From assembly GCF_021378075.1 (NCBI RefSeq), contig NZ_JAJUOS010000002.1:186001-250000 (forward strand): a DNA stretch of 64,000 nt. Direction: 5' to 3'. Source of the DNA: Rhodobacter flavimaris (GTDB lineage Bacteria > Pseudomonadota > Alphaproteobacteria > Rhodobacterales > Rhodobacteraceae). The notes under the pieces were generated by a model. The model saw nothing but the letters and a program-made list of their open reading frames with translations. It made no database searches and was not told the DNA's origin. Of this stretch, positions 18,371-26,872 are shown piece after piece. Made by a program: the position numbers and the translations under genes. Each line of letters opens with the position of its first letter. The stretch's first letter is position 1.

Positions 18371-19621
18371 TTACCCCTGCTTTTGCTTGTTGTAGACATC
18401 GAAGATCACGGCAGCCAAAAGCACGAGACCCTTGATCATCTGCTGGTAGTCAATGCCGATGCCCATGATCGACATGCCATTGTTCATCACGCCCATGATG
18501 AAGGCGCCGACCACGGCCCCCACGATCTTGCCCGAACCGCCCGACATCGAGGCACCGCCGATGAAGACTGCCGCGATCACGTCGAGTTCCAGCCCGAAGC
18601 CTGCCTTGGGCGTCGCAGTGTTCAGACGCGCAGCGAAGATCAGGCCAGCAAGTGCCGCCAGGAAGCCCATGTTGACGAACGCCAGGAACGTCAGCCGTTC
18701 CGTCTTGATGCCAGAGAGCTTCGCCGCCTTGGCGTTGCCGCCAAGCGCATAGACACGCCGGCCGATCACCGTGTTCTGCGTGATGAACGCGTAGATCACG
18801 ATCAGCACTCCCATGGTGACAAGGACATTGGGCAGGCCGCGGAAGGTGGCCAGCTTGAACGTCAGGAACAGCAGCGCCCCAAGCACGATGACATTGCGCG
18901 CCCAGAAGAAGTTCGCGGGCTCTCCCTCGATCCCGTAGGCGCTATTGCGGGCACGTTCGCGCAGTCCGAGCGAGACGATGACCACCGCGGCAACGATCCC
19001 CACGCCCATTGCCAGAATATTGAAGCTGCGGGCGCCGAAGACCGCGCCAAGCTCCGCAGTTGCCTCCTTGGGCAGGACATCGGGAACGAACCCCGTCGAG
19101 AGCAGCTGGAACGAACCCGGGAACGGACCGACCGACTGGCCCTCGAGCAGCCACAGCGAGGCGCCGCGGAAAACCAGCATGCCCGCCAGCGTGACAATGA
19201 ATGAAGGGATCTTCCAGTAGGCGACCCAGTAACCCTGCGCGGCACCGATCAGCGTGCCCATGACGAGGGAAACAAGGACCGCCAGCGGGACCGGGACGTT
19301 CCATTCGACGATCATCACGGCGGCAAACGCACCGATGAAGCCCATGACCGAGCCCACCGACAGGTCGATATTGCCCGAGACGATGACGATCAACATCCCG
19401 AGGGCCATGATGATGATGTAGCTGTTCTGCAGGAACAGGTTGGTGATGTTCACCGGGCGCATCAGCGTCCCGCCTGTCACGATCTGGAAAAACACCATGA
19501 TCGCGATCAGGGCGAACAGCAGCCCATATTCCCGCATGTGGGCGACAAGGTAGGACTTCAGCGCCCCGCCGCCCGCCCCCGCGGCGCCCGATTCACTCGA
19601 TTGCATGGCCATTCCCTTCAC
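18371..19621 (-). CDS. gguB: Multiple-monosaccharide ABC transporter permease (GguB/MmsB)
   Basis: 416 residues, all hydrophobic with about ten membrane segments, BPD_transp_2 type ([22 protein letters not shown] near 90, [12 protein letters not shown] near 315, [22 protein letters not shown] near 365). It forms the channel for the ChvE-GguA transporter. The first start is a GTG in a GTGA overlap with the ATPase gene; ATGs follow at 19612 and 19606, and either is possible. Downstream of it is the GguC-type gene after four bases. Confidence 0.92.
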   Translation of the reverse strand: MKGMAMQSSESGAAGAGGGALKSYLVAHMREYGLLFALIAIMVFFQIVTGGTLMRPVNITNLFLQNSYIIIMALGMLIVIVSGNIDLSVGSVMGFIGAFAAVMIVEWNVPVPLAVLVSLVMGTLIGAAQGYWVAYWKIPSFIVTLAGMLVFRGASLWLLEGQSVGPFPGSFQLLSTGFVPDVLPKEATAELGAVFGARSFNILAMGVGIVAAVVIVSLGLRERARNSAYGIEGEPANFFWARNVIVLGALLFLTFKLATFRGLPNVLVTMGVLIVIYAFITQNTVIGRRVYALGGNAKAAKLSGIKTERLTFLAFVNMGFLAALAGLIFAARLNTATPKAGFGLELDVIAAVFIGGASMSGGSGKIVGAVVGAFIMGVMNNGMSIMGIGIDYQQMIKGLVLLAAVIFDVYNKQKQG

Positions 19622-21135
19622 TCCGTTACGATGAGCGACATGATGCGCTCCTGGCTGGCCTCTGCGGCTGCAAGCTCGCCCACGAAGGCCCCCTCGTTCA
19701 TGACGTAAATCCGATCACACATGCCCAAGAGTTCGGGCATTTCGGACGAGATCATCACCACGGCCTTCCCCTGCGCCGAGAGGTCGTTGATGATCGAATA
19801 GATTTCGTATTTGGCGCCCACGTCGATACCGCGCGTCGGCTCGTCGAGGATCAGCACCTCGGGCTCCGTAAAGAGCCACTTGGCCAGCACGACCTTCTGC
19901 TGGTTGCCACCCGACAGATTGCCAACCTTTTGCATCACCGAAGGCGTGCGCGTGGCGAGAACCTTGCGGTAGCGCTCGGCAACCTCGGTCTCCTCTGCCT
20001 CGTTAAGCACGCCACGCGTCGAGACCCCGGCGAGGTTTGCAAGCGTGGTGTTCACACGGATGGACTCGTCCAGGATCAGCCCAAGGCCTTTGCGATCCTC
20101 GGTCACGTATGCCAGGCCCGCCGCGATAGCACGATCGACGGACGACACGTCGACCGGCGTTCCGTGCAACTTCACCTCTCCCGAGATGTCGCGACCCCAG
20201 CTGCGCCCGAAGATCGACATGGCAAGCTCGGTCCGGCCCGAGCCCATGAGCCCCGCGATCCCCACGACCTCGCCAGCGCGGACGCTGAAGGAAATGTCCT
20301 TGATGACGCGTCGGCCCGCGTGTTCGGGGTGCCAGACATTCCATTTGGAAACATCCATCACCACCTGGCCTGCGCGGCGCTCGCGCTCGGGGTAGCGGTG
20401 GGACATGTCCCGCCCAACCATGTCGCGAACGATGTCGTCCTCACGCAGACCCTGCTTGGCATCGAGCCGCGAGACGGTCATGCCATCTCGGATAACCGTG
20501 ACCGTATCGGCGACATAGCGCACCTCGTTCAGCTTGTGGCTAATGATGATGCAGGTCACACCGTGTGATTTCAGCTCCAGCATCAGGTCAAGGAGCTTGC
20601 GAGAGTCATTTTCCTGCAGAGCCGCCGTGGGCTCATCAAGGATCAGCAGCTTTACATCCTTGGAGAGAGCCTTGGCAATCTCGACAAGCTGCTGCTTGCC
20701 GACGCCGATCTTGTCGACGATCGTGCCGGGGGTGTCCTTAAGCCCGACCTTGCGCAACAATTCCTCGGTGCGCCGGAAGGTTTCCTGCCACTGCATCACG
20801 CCGCCCTTCTGGCGCTCGTTGCCCAGAAAGATGTTCTCGGCGATCGAGAGCTGCGGGACGAGGGCCAACTCCTGGTGGATAATGACGATGCCCCGGTCTT
20901 CGCTGTCGCGCAGGTTGCGAAATTCCGCCAGCGCGCCCTCGTAATGGATTTCGCCGTCATAGCTGCCCGCCGGATAGACACCCGAGAGAACCTTCATGAG
21001 GGTGGATTTGCCGGCGCCGTTTTCGCCGCAGATTGCGTGAATTTCGCCTTGCCGCACGGACAGGTTCACGTGGTCGAGCGCTTTTACACCGGGGAATTCC
21101 TTGGTGATATTGCGCATTTCGAGAAGAGTGGTCAT
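19618..21135 (-). CDS. gguA: Multiple-monosaccharide ABC transporter ATPase, duplicated domains (GguA/MmsA)
   Basis: 505 residues from ATG 21135. Two ABC domains: the first has [17 protein letters not shown] near 36 and [12 protein letters not shown] near 165; the second has the degenerate Walker [18 protein letters not shown] near 290, [15 protein letters not shown] near 405 and [16 protein letters not shown] near 428. This is the normal pattern for sugar importers of the RbsA/XylG/GguA type. It overlaps gguB by four bases. Confidence 0.93.
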   Translation of the reverse strand: MTTLLEMRNITKEFPGVKALDHVNLSVRQGEIHAICGENGAGKSTLMKVLSGVYPAGSYDGEIHYEGALAEFRNLRDSEDRGIVIIHQELALVPQLSIAENIFLGNERQKGGVMQWQETFRRTEELLRKVGLKDTPGTIVDKIGVGKQQLVEIAKALSKDVKLLILDEPTAALQENDSRKLLDLMLELKSHGVTCIIISHKLNEVRYVADTVTVIRDGMTVSRLDAKQGLREDDIVRDMVGRDMSHRYPERERRAGQVVMDVSKWNVWHPEHAGRRVIKDISFSVRAGEVVGIAGLMGSGRTELAMSIFGRSWGRDISGEVKLHGTPVDVSSVDRAIAAGLAYVTEDRKGLGLILDESIRVNTTLANLAGVSTRGVLNEAEETEVAERYRKVLATRTPSVMQKVGNLSGGNQQKVVLAKWLFTEPEVLILDEPTRGIDVGAKYEIYSIINDLSAQGKAVVMISSEMPELLGMCDRIYVMNEGAFVGELAAAEASQERIMSLIVTE

Positions 21136-21243
21136 CGCCCTGCCTCTTGCGAAAGTGTGCCCGATAGGGGTGGCCGAGGCCACGCCCTGCCGGAAAAGGC
21201 TGGCGCCCGCGATCCGCAGACCGCGGACGCCATCACGGGAGGA
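21136..21243 (-). other. Intercistronic region with hairpin between chvE and gguA
   Basis: A perfect six-base-pair hairpin with a two-base loop (GTGGCC-GA-GGCCAC, 21170-21183) and further GC-rich pairing (around 21200-21225) separate the binding-protein gene from the ATPase gene. Such hairpins commonly stabilise the upstream message so that binding protein is made in excess. No U-run follows, so full termination is unlikely. Confidence 0.5.
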
Positions 21244-22308
21244 TCACTTGATCTGGTCGGCGGTGTAGTAGCCCGAACCGATCAGCACGCTTTCCCAGTT
21301 CGAGGCATCAACCGGAACCGGCACGAGCAGGTAGGACGGAACGACTTTCACACCGTTGTCGTAGGTGGTGGTGTCGTTGACCTCGGGTTCGTTGCCCTCA
21401 AGCATGGCATTGACCATGCCGACCGTAACCTTGGCCAGTTCGCGGGTATCCTTGAACACGGTCGAGTATTGCTCGCCCGCCAGGATCGACTTGATCGACT
21501 GCACTTCGGCGTCCTGACCCGAGACGATCGGCATCTTGAGATCACCCGAGCCGTAGCCCACGCCCTTGAGCGAGGACAGGATGCCGATCGAGAGACCGTC
21601 ATAGGGCGAAAGCACCGCGTTGACTTCCTTATCGGTGTAGTTCGCGGACAGGATGTTATCCATCCGCGCCTGAGCCACCGCGCCGTCCCAACGCAGCGTG
21701 CCCACCTTGTCCATGCCCATCTGCCCCGAGGGGATGACAATGTCGCCAGCGTCGATCATCGGCTGCAGGACCGACATGGCGCCGTCGTAGAAGAAATAGG
21801 CGTTATTGTCGTCGGGGCTGCCGCCGAACAGCTCGACATTCCACGGATGAACGTCGGGGAAACGTGCCTTGAGGCCCTCGACCAGCGAGTTTGCCTGCAG
21901 CACACCCACCCCGAAGTTGTCGAAGGTCGCGTAATAGTCGATGTCGCCCGAGTCACGGATGAGACGGTCATAGGCGATAACCTTGACGCCGGCCGCCGCG
22001 GCATTTTCAAGCGCGTTCGACAGCGTCGTGCCGTCGATCGCGGCGATCACGAGGACATCGACGCCCTTGGTTACCATGTTCTCGATCTGAGCAAGCTGGT
22101 TGGGGATATCGTCTTCTGCATATTGCAGGTCGGTGTCGTAGCCCGCGTCCTGGAATTGCTTGACCATGTTGTTGCCGTCGTCAATCCAGCGTGCCGACGA
22201 TTTCGTCGGCATCGAGATCCCGACCGTGCCCTTGCCCTCAGCATGCAGCTGCGACGTAATCGCAAGAACACTGACCGCGAGCGCACCCGCGAGTTTCATG
22301 AATTTCAT
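21244..22308 (-). CDS. chvE: Periplasmic sugar-binding protein (ChvE family)
   Basis: 354 residues with a clear signal peptide ([20 protein letters not shown], cleavage near LHA-EG). The type-1 periplasmic binding fold contains [17 protein letters not shown] near 30, [20 protein letters not shown] near 90, [22 protein letters not shown] near 115 and [30 protein letters not shown] near 260. ChvE-type proteins bind galactose, arabinose, glucose and related monosaccharides. It is the first gene of the operon, divergent from gbpR. Confidence 0.93.
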   Translation of the reverse strand: MKFMKLAGALAVSVLAITSQLHAEGKGTVGISMPTKSSARWIDDGNNMVKQFQDAGYDTDLQYAEDDIPNQLAQIENMVTKGVDVLVIAAIDGTTLSNALENAAAAGVKVIAYDRLIRDSGDIDYYATFDNFGVGVLQANSLVEGLKARFPDVHPWNVELFGGSPDDNNAYFFYDGAMSVLQPMIDAGDIVIPSGQMGMDKVGTLRWDGAVAQARMDNILSANYTDKEVNAVLSPYDGLSIGILSSLKGVGYGSGDLKMPIVSGQDAEVQSIKSILAGEQYSTVFKDTRELAKVTVGMVNAMLEGNEPEVNDTTTYDNGVKVVPSYLLVPVPVDASNWESVLIGSGYYTADQIK

Positions 22309-22386
22309 TGGTATCCTCCCATTGCGGGGGAGCCTCCCTGCCCCCCGTCGGGTTCCACTCTGGGAACGGAATCGTTTTATCCGCTA

Positions 22387-22444
22387 ATGACATACCAAAC
22401 AAATACCAATATAAGTATTCTACATTACTTAAACGGTATGTCAT
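22387..22444. promoter_or_regulatory. Divergent chvE/gbpR control region with nested palindromes
   Basis: A perfect ten-base inverted repeat, ATGACATACC (22387-22396) and GGTATGTCAT (22435-22444), frames an inner repeat AATAC-N8-GTATT (22402-22406, 22415-22419). The inner one has the size and spacing of a LysR-type operator. The right outer arm overlaps the ATG of gbpR, so occupancy would repress gbpR translation or transcription, consistent with autoregulation plus activation of chvE. The region is AT-rich against its surroundings, as expected for divergent promoters. Confidence 0.65.
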
Positions 22445-23390
22445 GACGGACCTCCTACGTAACCTTCGCCCCGCCCAGGCCCGCCTCATTGCGGCTATCG
22501 AAAGGCATGGGCAGCTCCAGGTCGCCGCCTCCGAATGCGGCATGACCCAGCCGGCTGCCTCGCGACTGCTGGCAGAACTCGAGCGCCAGCTCGAAACGCG
22601 GCTTTTTATCCGTACCCCAAAGGGCATGGAGCCGACGCCCTCGGGCACCTTGCTGGCGCGCCACGCGGCGCGAATGGTCTTCGACCTTGGTCAGCTTTCG
22701 GAGGAGTTCGCCGAACTGCAGACCGGCAAAGGCGGGCTCGTGCGGGTCGGCGCAGTGACTGGCCCTGCGCTTGGCCAGCTGGTCCCCGCGATACAGCGCC
22801 TGAAACAGCAGGCACCGATGGTCAATATTTCGGTCGAGGTTGCGCCTTCGCTTGTCCTGACACAGGCGTTGGAACGCGGCGATCTCGACTTCGTTCTCGC
22901 GCGCCTGCCCCCGCACGTGGATCAGCGCGATTTCGAGATCGAGCCTGCACGCAACGAGATCGTGCAACTTCTGGTCCGGGACGAGCATCCGATGCTTGGC
23001 CAAGGACCGGTGTCGATCGGCTCTCTGCACCGCCTCCCGTGGATCCTTCAGGACCGCGGTGCGCCAATCCGTCAGGCGATCGAGGCCGCATTTCACGATG
23101 AGGGCCTGGTCGCCCCGAACGACGTGATCACAACCTCGTCCCTGCTTGTGATCATCGCGCTACTCAAGGAATCAGATGCCATTGCGCCTATGTCGATGGA
23201 AGTCATCGAACTAATGCTTGAGCCGCCCGTATCGGCCGGATTTCGACGTCTGGAACTGAAGCGTCAGGTCGTCGTCGATCCATATCTCATCATACGCGGA
23301 CGAGGACGCCGCCTGTCGCGGGCAGCGGAAATCCTACTGAGTTTCACTCGTGAACGTATCGCGAGCGTTGTGGCACCTCGTTCTTCTTGA
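22443..23390 (+). CDS. gbpR: LysR-family regulator of the sugar operon (GbpR-like)
   Basis: 315 residues from ATG 22443; the frame is open further upstream but only this start places the HTH correctly. The winged HTH is QLQVAASECGMTQPAASRLLAELERQL (residues 24-50), followed by a LysR effector domain (VRVGAVTGPALGQLVPAI near 100, FVLARLPPHVDQRDFEIEPA near 155). It matches GbpR, which controls the chvE gene of Agrobacterium with sugar as effector, and is divergent from chvE here with an obvious palindromic operator between them. Confidence 0.9.
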   Translation: MTDLLRNLRPAQARLIAAIERHGQLQVAASECGMTQPAASRLLAELERQLETRLFIRTPKGMEPTPSGTLLARHAARMVFDLGQLSEEFAELQTGKGGLVRVGAVTGPALGQLVPAIQRLKQQAPMVNISVEVAPSLVLTQALERGDLDFVLARLPPHVDQRDFEIEPARNEIVQLLVRDEHPMLGQGPVSIGSLHRLPWILQDRGAPIRQAIEAAFHDEGLVAPNDVITTSSLLVIIALLKESDAIAPMSMEVIELMLEPPVSAGFRRLELKRQVVVDPYLIIRGRGRRLSRAAEILLSFTRERIASVVAPRSS

Positions 23391-23843
23391 CCCATCCGCA
23401 ACATCTTTGACCTCTATCTCCGGCATGAATGCCTGAATGCAACCGCCCGGGCGGCCGAGGCAGCTCGCTTGCGTTCGAAGCTCAGGATCAACGAGGGCGA
23501 CCGCCAGACCGGAGGCCTGTTCTTTACCCCTGGCCAAATCCACCAACTGTTCACCAACCAAGTCGATCGTGGCATGATCGGCCACAAGAGCTGACGCTGG
23601 CCCGCCGCGCATCCGGTCATCATCGATGCAGCTACCTGAGAGGCGGTACGGGAGCGGCTTAAGCAGGCGGCGCGACGTCGGCGCGGGACGCGCCAGATTC
23701 GCTCCGGCCCTCCCTGAAAGACCTCGCCGCCAGCCATCGACACCTGGCTACCGCCAAGCTCGTTCAGCAGTCGCCCCTGCTCAAGGCCTGAAAGGCGCAG
23801 GCGCTTGCCTTGGAGATCCTCTATGGTGCGGATCGGTTCCTTA
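23391..23843 (-). pseudogene. Decayed gene, possibly a TRAP-type solute-binding protein
   Basis: No intact gene. On the minus strand, from the IS border at 23843, one frame reads EPIRTIEDLQGKRLRLSGLE then LLNELGGSQVSMAGGEVFQ, which resembles the (R)(S/T)xEDLxGxKxR...LGxxPVxMxxGEVxxAL region of DctP-type binding proteins. After about 60 residues the frame breaks up and further similarity is unconvincing. It sits downstream of pta and may be what remains of another transporter gene. The 453 bases hold nothing else I can support. Confidence 0.4.
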
Positions 23844-24710
23844 GGGTCAGGCCCCATTAATCGGCTTGCGGATGCTCTGCTGGCGTGATTCACGCTCCTG
23901 AACTGAAGGGGTCATGATGAGCAGTCTTTTCTGGCTGACGGACGCGCAGATGGCGCGGCTTCAGCCTTTCTTTCCAAAGAGCCACGGCAAGCTGCGCGTC
24001 GATGACCGGCGTGTGTTGAGCGGGATAATCTTTCTCAATCGCAATGGTTTGCGGTGGAGCGACGCGCCGACCGTGTAGGGCCCGCCGAAGACGCTCTACA
24101 ACTGTTGGAAACGCTGGAGCGAGATGGGCGTGTTCGCCAGGATCTTCGAGGGACTGGCTGCGAAGGCTTCAGATCGGAAGACAATCATGATTGACGCGAC
24201 CTATCTGAAAGCGCATCGCACGGCCCCGAGCCTGCGATCGAAAAAGCGGGGCGTGGACGCCTGATAGGTCGAACCAAGGGCGGCATGAACACCAAACTGC
24301 ATGCCGTCACGGACGCCAGGGGCCGCCCGCTTAAGTTCTTCATGACTGCGGGCCAAGTCAGCGACCATGCCGGCGCTGCCGCACTGCTGAACAGCCTGTC
24401 CGAGGCCGACTGGCTGCTCGCCGACCGGGGCTATGATGCGGATTGGTTCCGCGAAGCCTTAGATGCGGATTGGTTCCGCGAAGCCTTAAAAGACGGGGGA
24501 TCAGACCCTGCATCCCGGGCCGGAAGTCCCGCAGCAAGCCCGTCAAATACGACAGGCGCCGCTACAAACGCCGCAGCCGGATCAAGATCATGTTCGGCAG
24601 GCCAAAGGATTGGCGGCGAGTGGCGACCCGTTACGACAGATGCCAGAAGGGCTTTCTCTCGGCCGTCGCTCTCGCCGCAACCCTCATGTTCCGGTTATGA
24701 GTCCTGACCC
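23844..24710. mobile_element. IS5-family (IS427-group) insertion element, inactive
   Basis: 867 bp bounded by GGGTCAGG (23844) and CCTGACCC (24703-24710), flanked by a TA duplication (23842-23843 and 24711-24712), the usual target of this group. It carries one transposase pseudogene on the plus strand. The right insertion point lies inside the pta stop codon. The same right end occurs alone at 8719-8740. Confidence 0.87.
23914..24700 (+). pseudogene. IS5-family transposase with nonsense codon, frameshifts and a 27-bp tandem duplication
   Basis: Reads MSSLFWLTDAQMARLQPFFP through NRNGLRWSDAPTV, where TAG (24076-24078) replaces tyrosine before GPPKTLYNCWKRW. IMIDATYLKAHRTAPS holds the first D. 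A frame change near 24260 leads to GRLIGRTKGGMNTKLHAVTD and LLADRGYDADWFREAL (second D). The 27 bases coding DADWFREAL are present twice in tandem (24436-24489). A further frame change leads to KDWRRVATRYDRCQKGFLSA, which holds the C-terminal end. At least three separate lesions make it inactive. Confidence 0.88.
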
Positions 24711-25753
24711 TAGTAATACCGCGCGCAACCCAAACCGTAGACGCCCTTCGCCTTCGGATGCACCTGCGCCTGAACTGCGGTGATCGCGATGGCGCTGACG
24801 ACATCCTCGACCGAACAGCCGCGCGACAGATCGTTCGCCGGGCGCGCAAGGCCTTGAAGAACCGGCCCGATGGCCTGCAGCCCGCCAAGCCTCTGGGCGA
24901 TCTTGTAGCCGATGTTGCCCGAGGCCAGATCCGGGAAGATGAACACGTTGGGGCGCCCGGCCAAGCGGCTGCCGGGGGCCTTGCGTGCGCGGATCTCCTC
25001 GTCCAGGGCCGCATCGAACTGGATCTCGCCGTCGATGTTCAGATCCGGCTCCTCCTCGCGCACGATCGCGAGTGCCTGGCGGATGCGGTCGATGCTTTCA
25101 TGGCTTGCCGATCCGGCGGTCGAGAAGGACAGCATCGCGACCTGCGGTTCGACCTTGAGCAACTGTCGACAGCTTTGGGCAGCCGCGCGGGCAATCGCGG
25201 CCAGTTGCCGGGCATCGGGCAACACCACGAGGCCGCAATCCGAAAAGATCATCCCTCCCTTGAAGGGCGCGGTGTCGGCGCAGGCCATCATGAGGAAGAA
25301 GCTTGAGACGATGCTGTTGCCAGGCGAACAGCCGAGGGCCTGAAGCGCGACCCTGACCGTTTCAGCCGTGGTGGCAACGGCACCGCCCACGGTGCCATCG
25401 GCGTGCCCAAGGCGCACGCGCAACGCGGCCTGAAGCATCGGATCGGCGACGGCGCGGCGGGCCTCGTCCAGTGTCGTTCCCTTGTGGGCACGTAGCGCGT
25501 GCCATGATTGGGAGAGCGCGTCGTAGTCGGCACAGGTCCGAGGGTCTTCAACCTCGATCTCGCCCGGCGCAGCGCCAAGCTCACGAAGGCCGTTCTCGAT
25601 GGCAGCCACATCGCCCAGAAGAACGGGCGTGGCGATCCCCAGGCGCCGCGCGCGCAGCGCGGCGGCCTGAATGCGCGGATCCTCGCCCTCGGGCAACAGA
25701 ATGATGCGATTGTCCGCGCGTGCGGCCTCGAAGATATCGTTCAGAACTTTCAT
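24710..25753 (-). CDS. pta: Phosphate acetyltransferase of the taurine cluster
   Basis: 347 residues, the short PTA form linked to xsc. It converts the acetyl phosphate made by Xsc to acetyl-CoA. LLPEGEDPRIQAAALRARRLG is at residues 19-39, DGTVGGAVATTAETVRVALQ near 117, SIVSSFFLM near 147 and VFIFPDLASGNIGYKIAQRLGG near 275; these are typical PTA landmarks. The gene ends ...GCARYY-stop; the TAG uses the TA of the IS target duplication plus the first IS base. A three-base gap separates it from tauZ, so it is the distal gene of the tau operon. Confidence 0.93.
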   Translation of the reverse strand: MKVLNDIFEAARADNRIILLPEGEDPRIQAAALRARRLGIATPVLLGDVAAIENGLRELGAAPGEIEVEDPRTCADYDALSQSWHALRAHKGTTLDEARRAVADPMLQAALRVRLGHADGTVGGAVATTAETVRVALQALGCSPGNSIVSSFFLMMACADTAPFKGGMIFSDCGLVVLPDARQLAAIARAAAQSCRQLLKVEPQVAMLSFSTAGSASHESIDRIRQALAIVREEEPDLNIDGEIQFDAALDEEIRARKAPGSRLAGRPNVFIFPDLASGNIGYKIAQRLGGLQAIGPVLQGLARPANDLSRGCSVEDVVSAIAITAVQAQVHPKAKGVYGLGCARYY

Positions 25754-25756
25754 GTC

Positions 25757-26770
25757 TTACCCCAGAAAGCGGAGGCCAATCAGGACGACCGCCCCGATGA
25801 ACACGGTTTGCGCGACGATTGTGGCAATCGCGCCGGTGCCGACCGAGAGCACCTTGGCAAGCGACGTCTTGACGCCCACAGCGGCGATGGCCGTCAGCAG
25901 GGCCCAACGCGAGACCACGTTGGCGGCTTCCGCGACGACCTGAGGGATCAGTCCGAAGGAATTCAGCGCCGCAAGCGCCAGGAAGCCAAGCACGAAGCCG
26001 GGCAAGATCGGCGGCCGCTTACCCTCGGTGCCGTTATGCGCGCCGCTGGCGCGGATGATGAGCGACGCCCCCAGAACGACGGGTGCGAGCATGGATACGC
26101 GGATCAGCTTGACCAGCGTCGCGGTCTCACCGGTCTCCGGACCGATCGAGAAGCCTGCACCAACGACCTGCGCCACATCATGAATGGTGCCGCCCAGGAA
26201 CACGCCACCCGCGCGGGCATCGAAGCCCAGTTGCGCGGACAACATCGGGTAGAGGACCATGGCGATGGTGGACAGCACGGTCACCGACAGGACCGTGAAG
26301 CTCAGATCGCGTTCGGCGCGGTCGTGGCGCGGAAGAATGGCCGCGATGGCCATGGCGGCCGAGGCGCCGCAGATCGCGACCGAGCCTGCGGTCAGCAGCG
26401 AAAAGCGCCAGTCGCGGCCGGTCAGCTTGCCAAGGATCAGGCCGAAAGCAATCGTGGCCAAAACCCCTCCGACGACCAGCGTGATCAACTGCGGCCCCAG
26501 CTGCGCCAGCATCTCGACCGAGATGCGCGCCCCCAGAAGCGCCACGCCGAAGCGCAGCACGGTGCGCGCCGTCATGGCGATGCCGGGCGCCGTGGCACTG
26601 CCGTCTTCGGCCAGGAAGTTCAACGCAAGCCCAAGCAGCAGCGCCATGAGCATCGCCGGTGCGCCGTAATGCTCGGACAGGAACTGGGCGGTCACGGCGA
26701 TCAGCAGCGCCACGACAAAACCGGGGAAATGGCTGCGCACGGCAGCCGGGGAAGCCAGCAGGGCGGTCAT
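25757..26770 (-). CDS. tauZ: YeiH-family membrane protein, putative sulfite/sulfate exporter
   Basis: 337 residues with roughly ten membrane helices, Cons_hypoth698/YeiH family (VLRFGVALLGARISVEMLAQLG near 73, CGASAAMAIAAILPRHDRAERD near 133, GGTIHDVAQVVGAGFSIG near 190, GVKTSLAKV near 308). Xsc releases sulfite, and this family is proposed to export sulfite or sulfate; the location between xsc and pta is the same as tauZ of Paracoccus. Export function is based on context. Confidence 0.88.
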   Translation of the reverse strand: MTALLASPAAVRSHFPGFVVALLIAVTAQFLSEHYGAPAMLMALLLGLALNFLAEDGSATAPGIAMTARTVLRFGVALLGARISVEMLAQLGPQLITLVVGGVLATIAFGLILGKLTGRDWRFSLLTAGSVAICGASAAMAIAAILPRHDRAERDLSFTVLSVTVLSTIAMVLYPMLSAQLGFDARAGGVFLGGTIHDVAQVVGAGFSIGPETGETATLVKLIRVSMLAPVVLGASLIIRASGAHNGTEGKRPPILPGFVLGFLALAALNSFGLIPQVVAEAANVVSRWALLTAIAAVGVKTSLAKVLSVGTGAIATIVAQTVFIGAVVLIGLRFLG

Positions 26771-26800
26771 GGAATATCCAATCTGGTCAAGACGGGGTGT

Positions 26801-26867
26801 TGCCCGGCCCCGAGGTAGGGTGGAGGGGGGCCGGGCAGGTTCTGGGGGCGGATGGGCGCCGCCCCCA
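26801..26867 (-). terminator. Two GC-rich hairpins between xsc and tauZ
   Basis: TGCCCGGCCCC/GGGGCCGGGCA (26801-26811 with 26827-26837, perfect 11 bp) and TGGGGGCG/CGCCCCCA (26843-26850 with 26860-26867). They lie directly after the xsc stop on the minus strand. No U-run follows, so I read them as message-stabilising or partial-attenuation hairpins that would make Xsc more abundant than TauZ and Pta. Confidence 0.55.
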
Positions 26868-26872
26868 GTGGC

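Noticed and set aside
18065..19204. 379-codon open frame antisense to gguB and the GguC-type gene
   Set aside because: His/Arg/Asp-rich shadow of two genes with clear homology; no start context or domain.
25508..26818. 436-codon open frame antisense to pta and tauZ
   Set aside because: It lies opposite two clear genes, has low-complexity His/Arg/Gln/Asp composition typical of high-GC antisense frames, and shows no recognisable domain.
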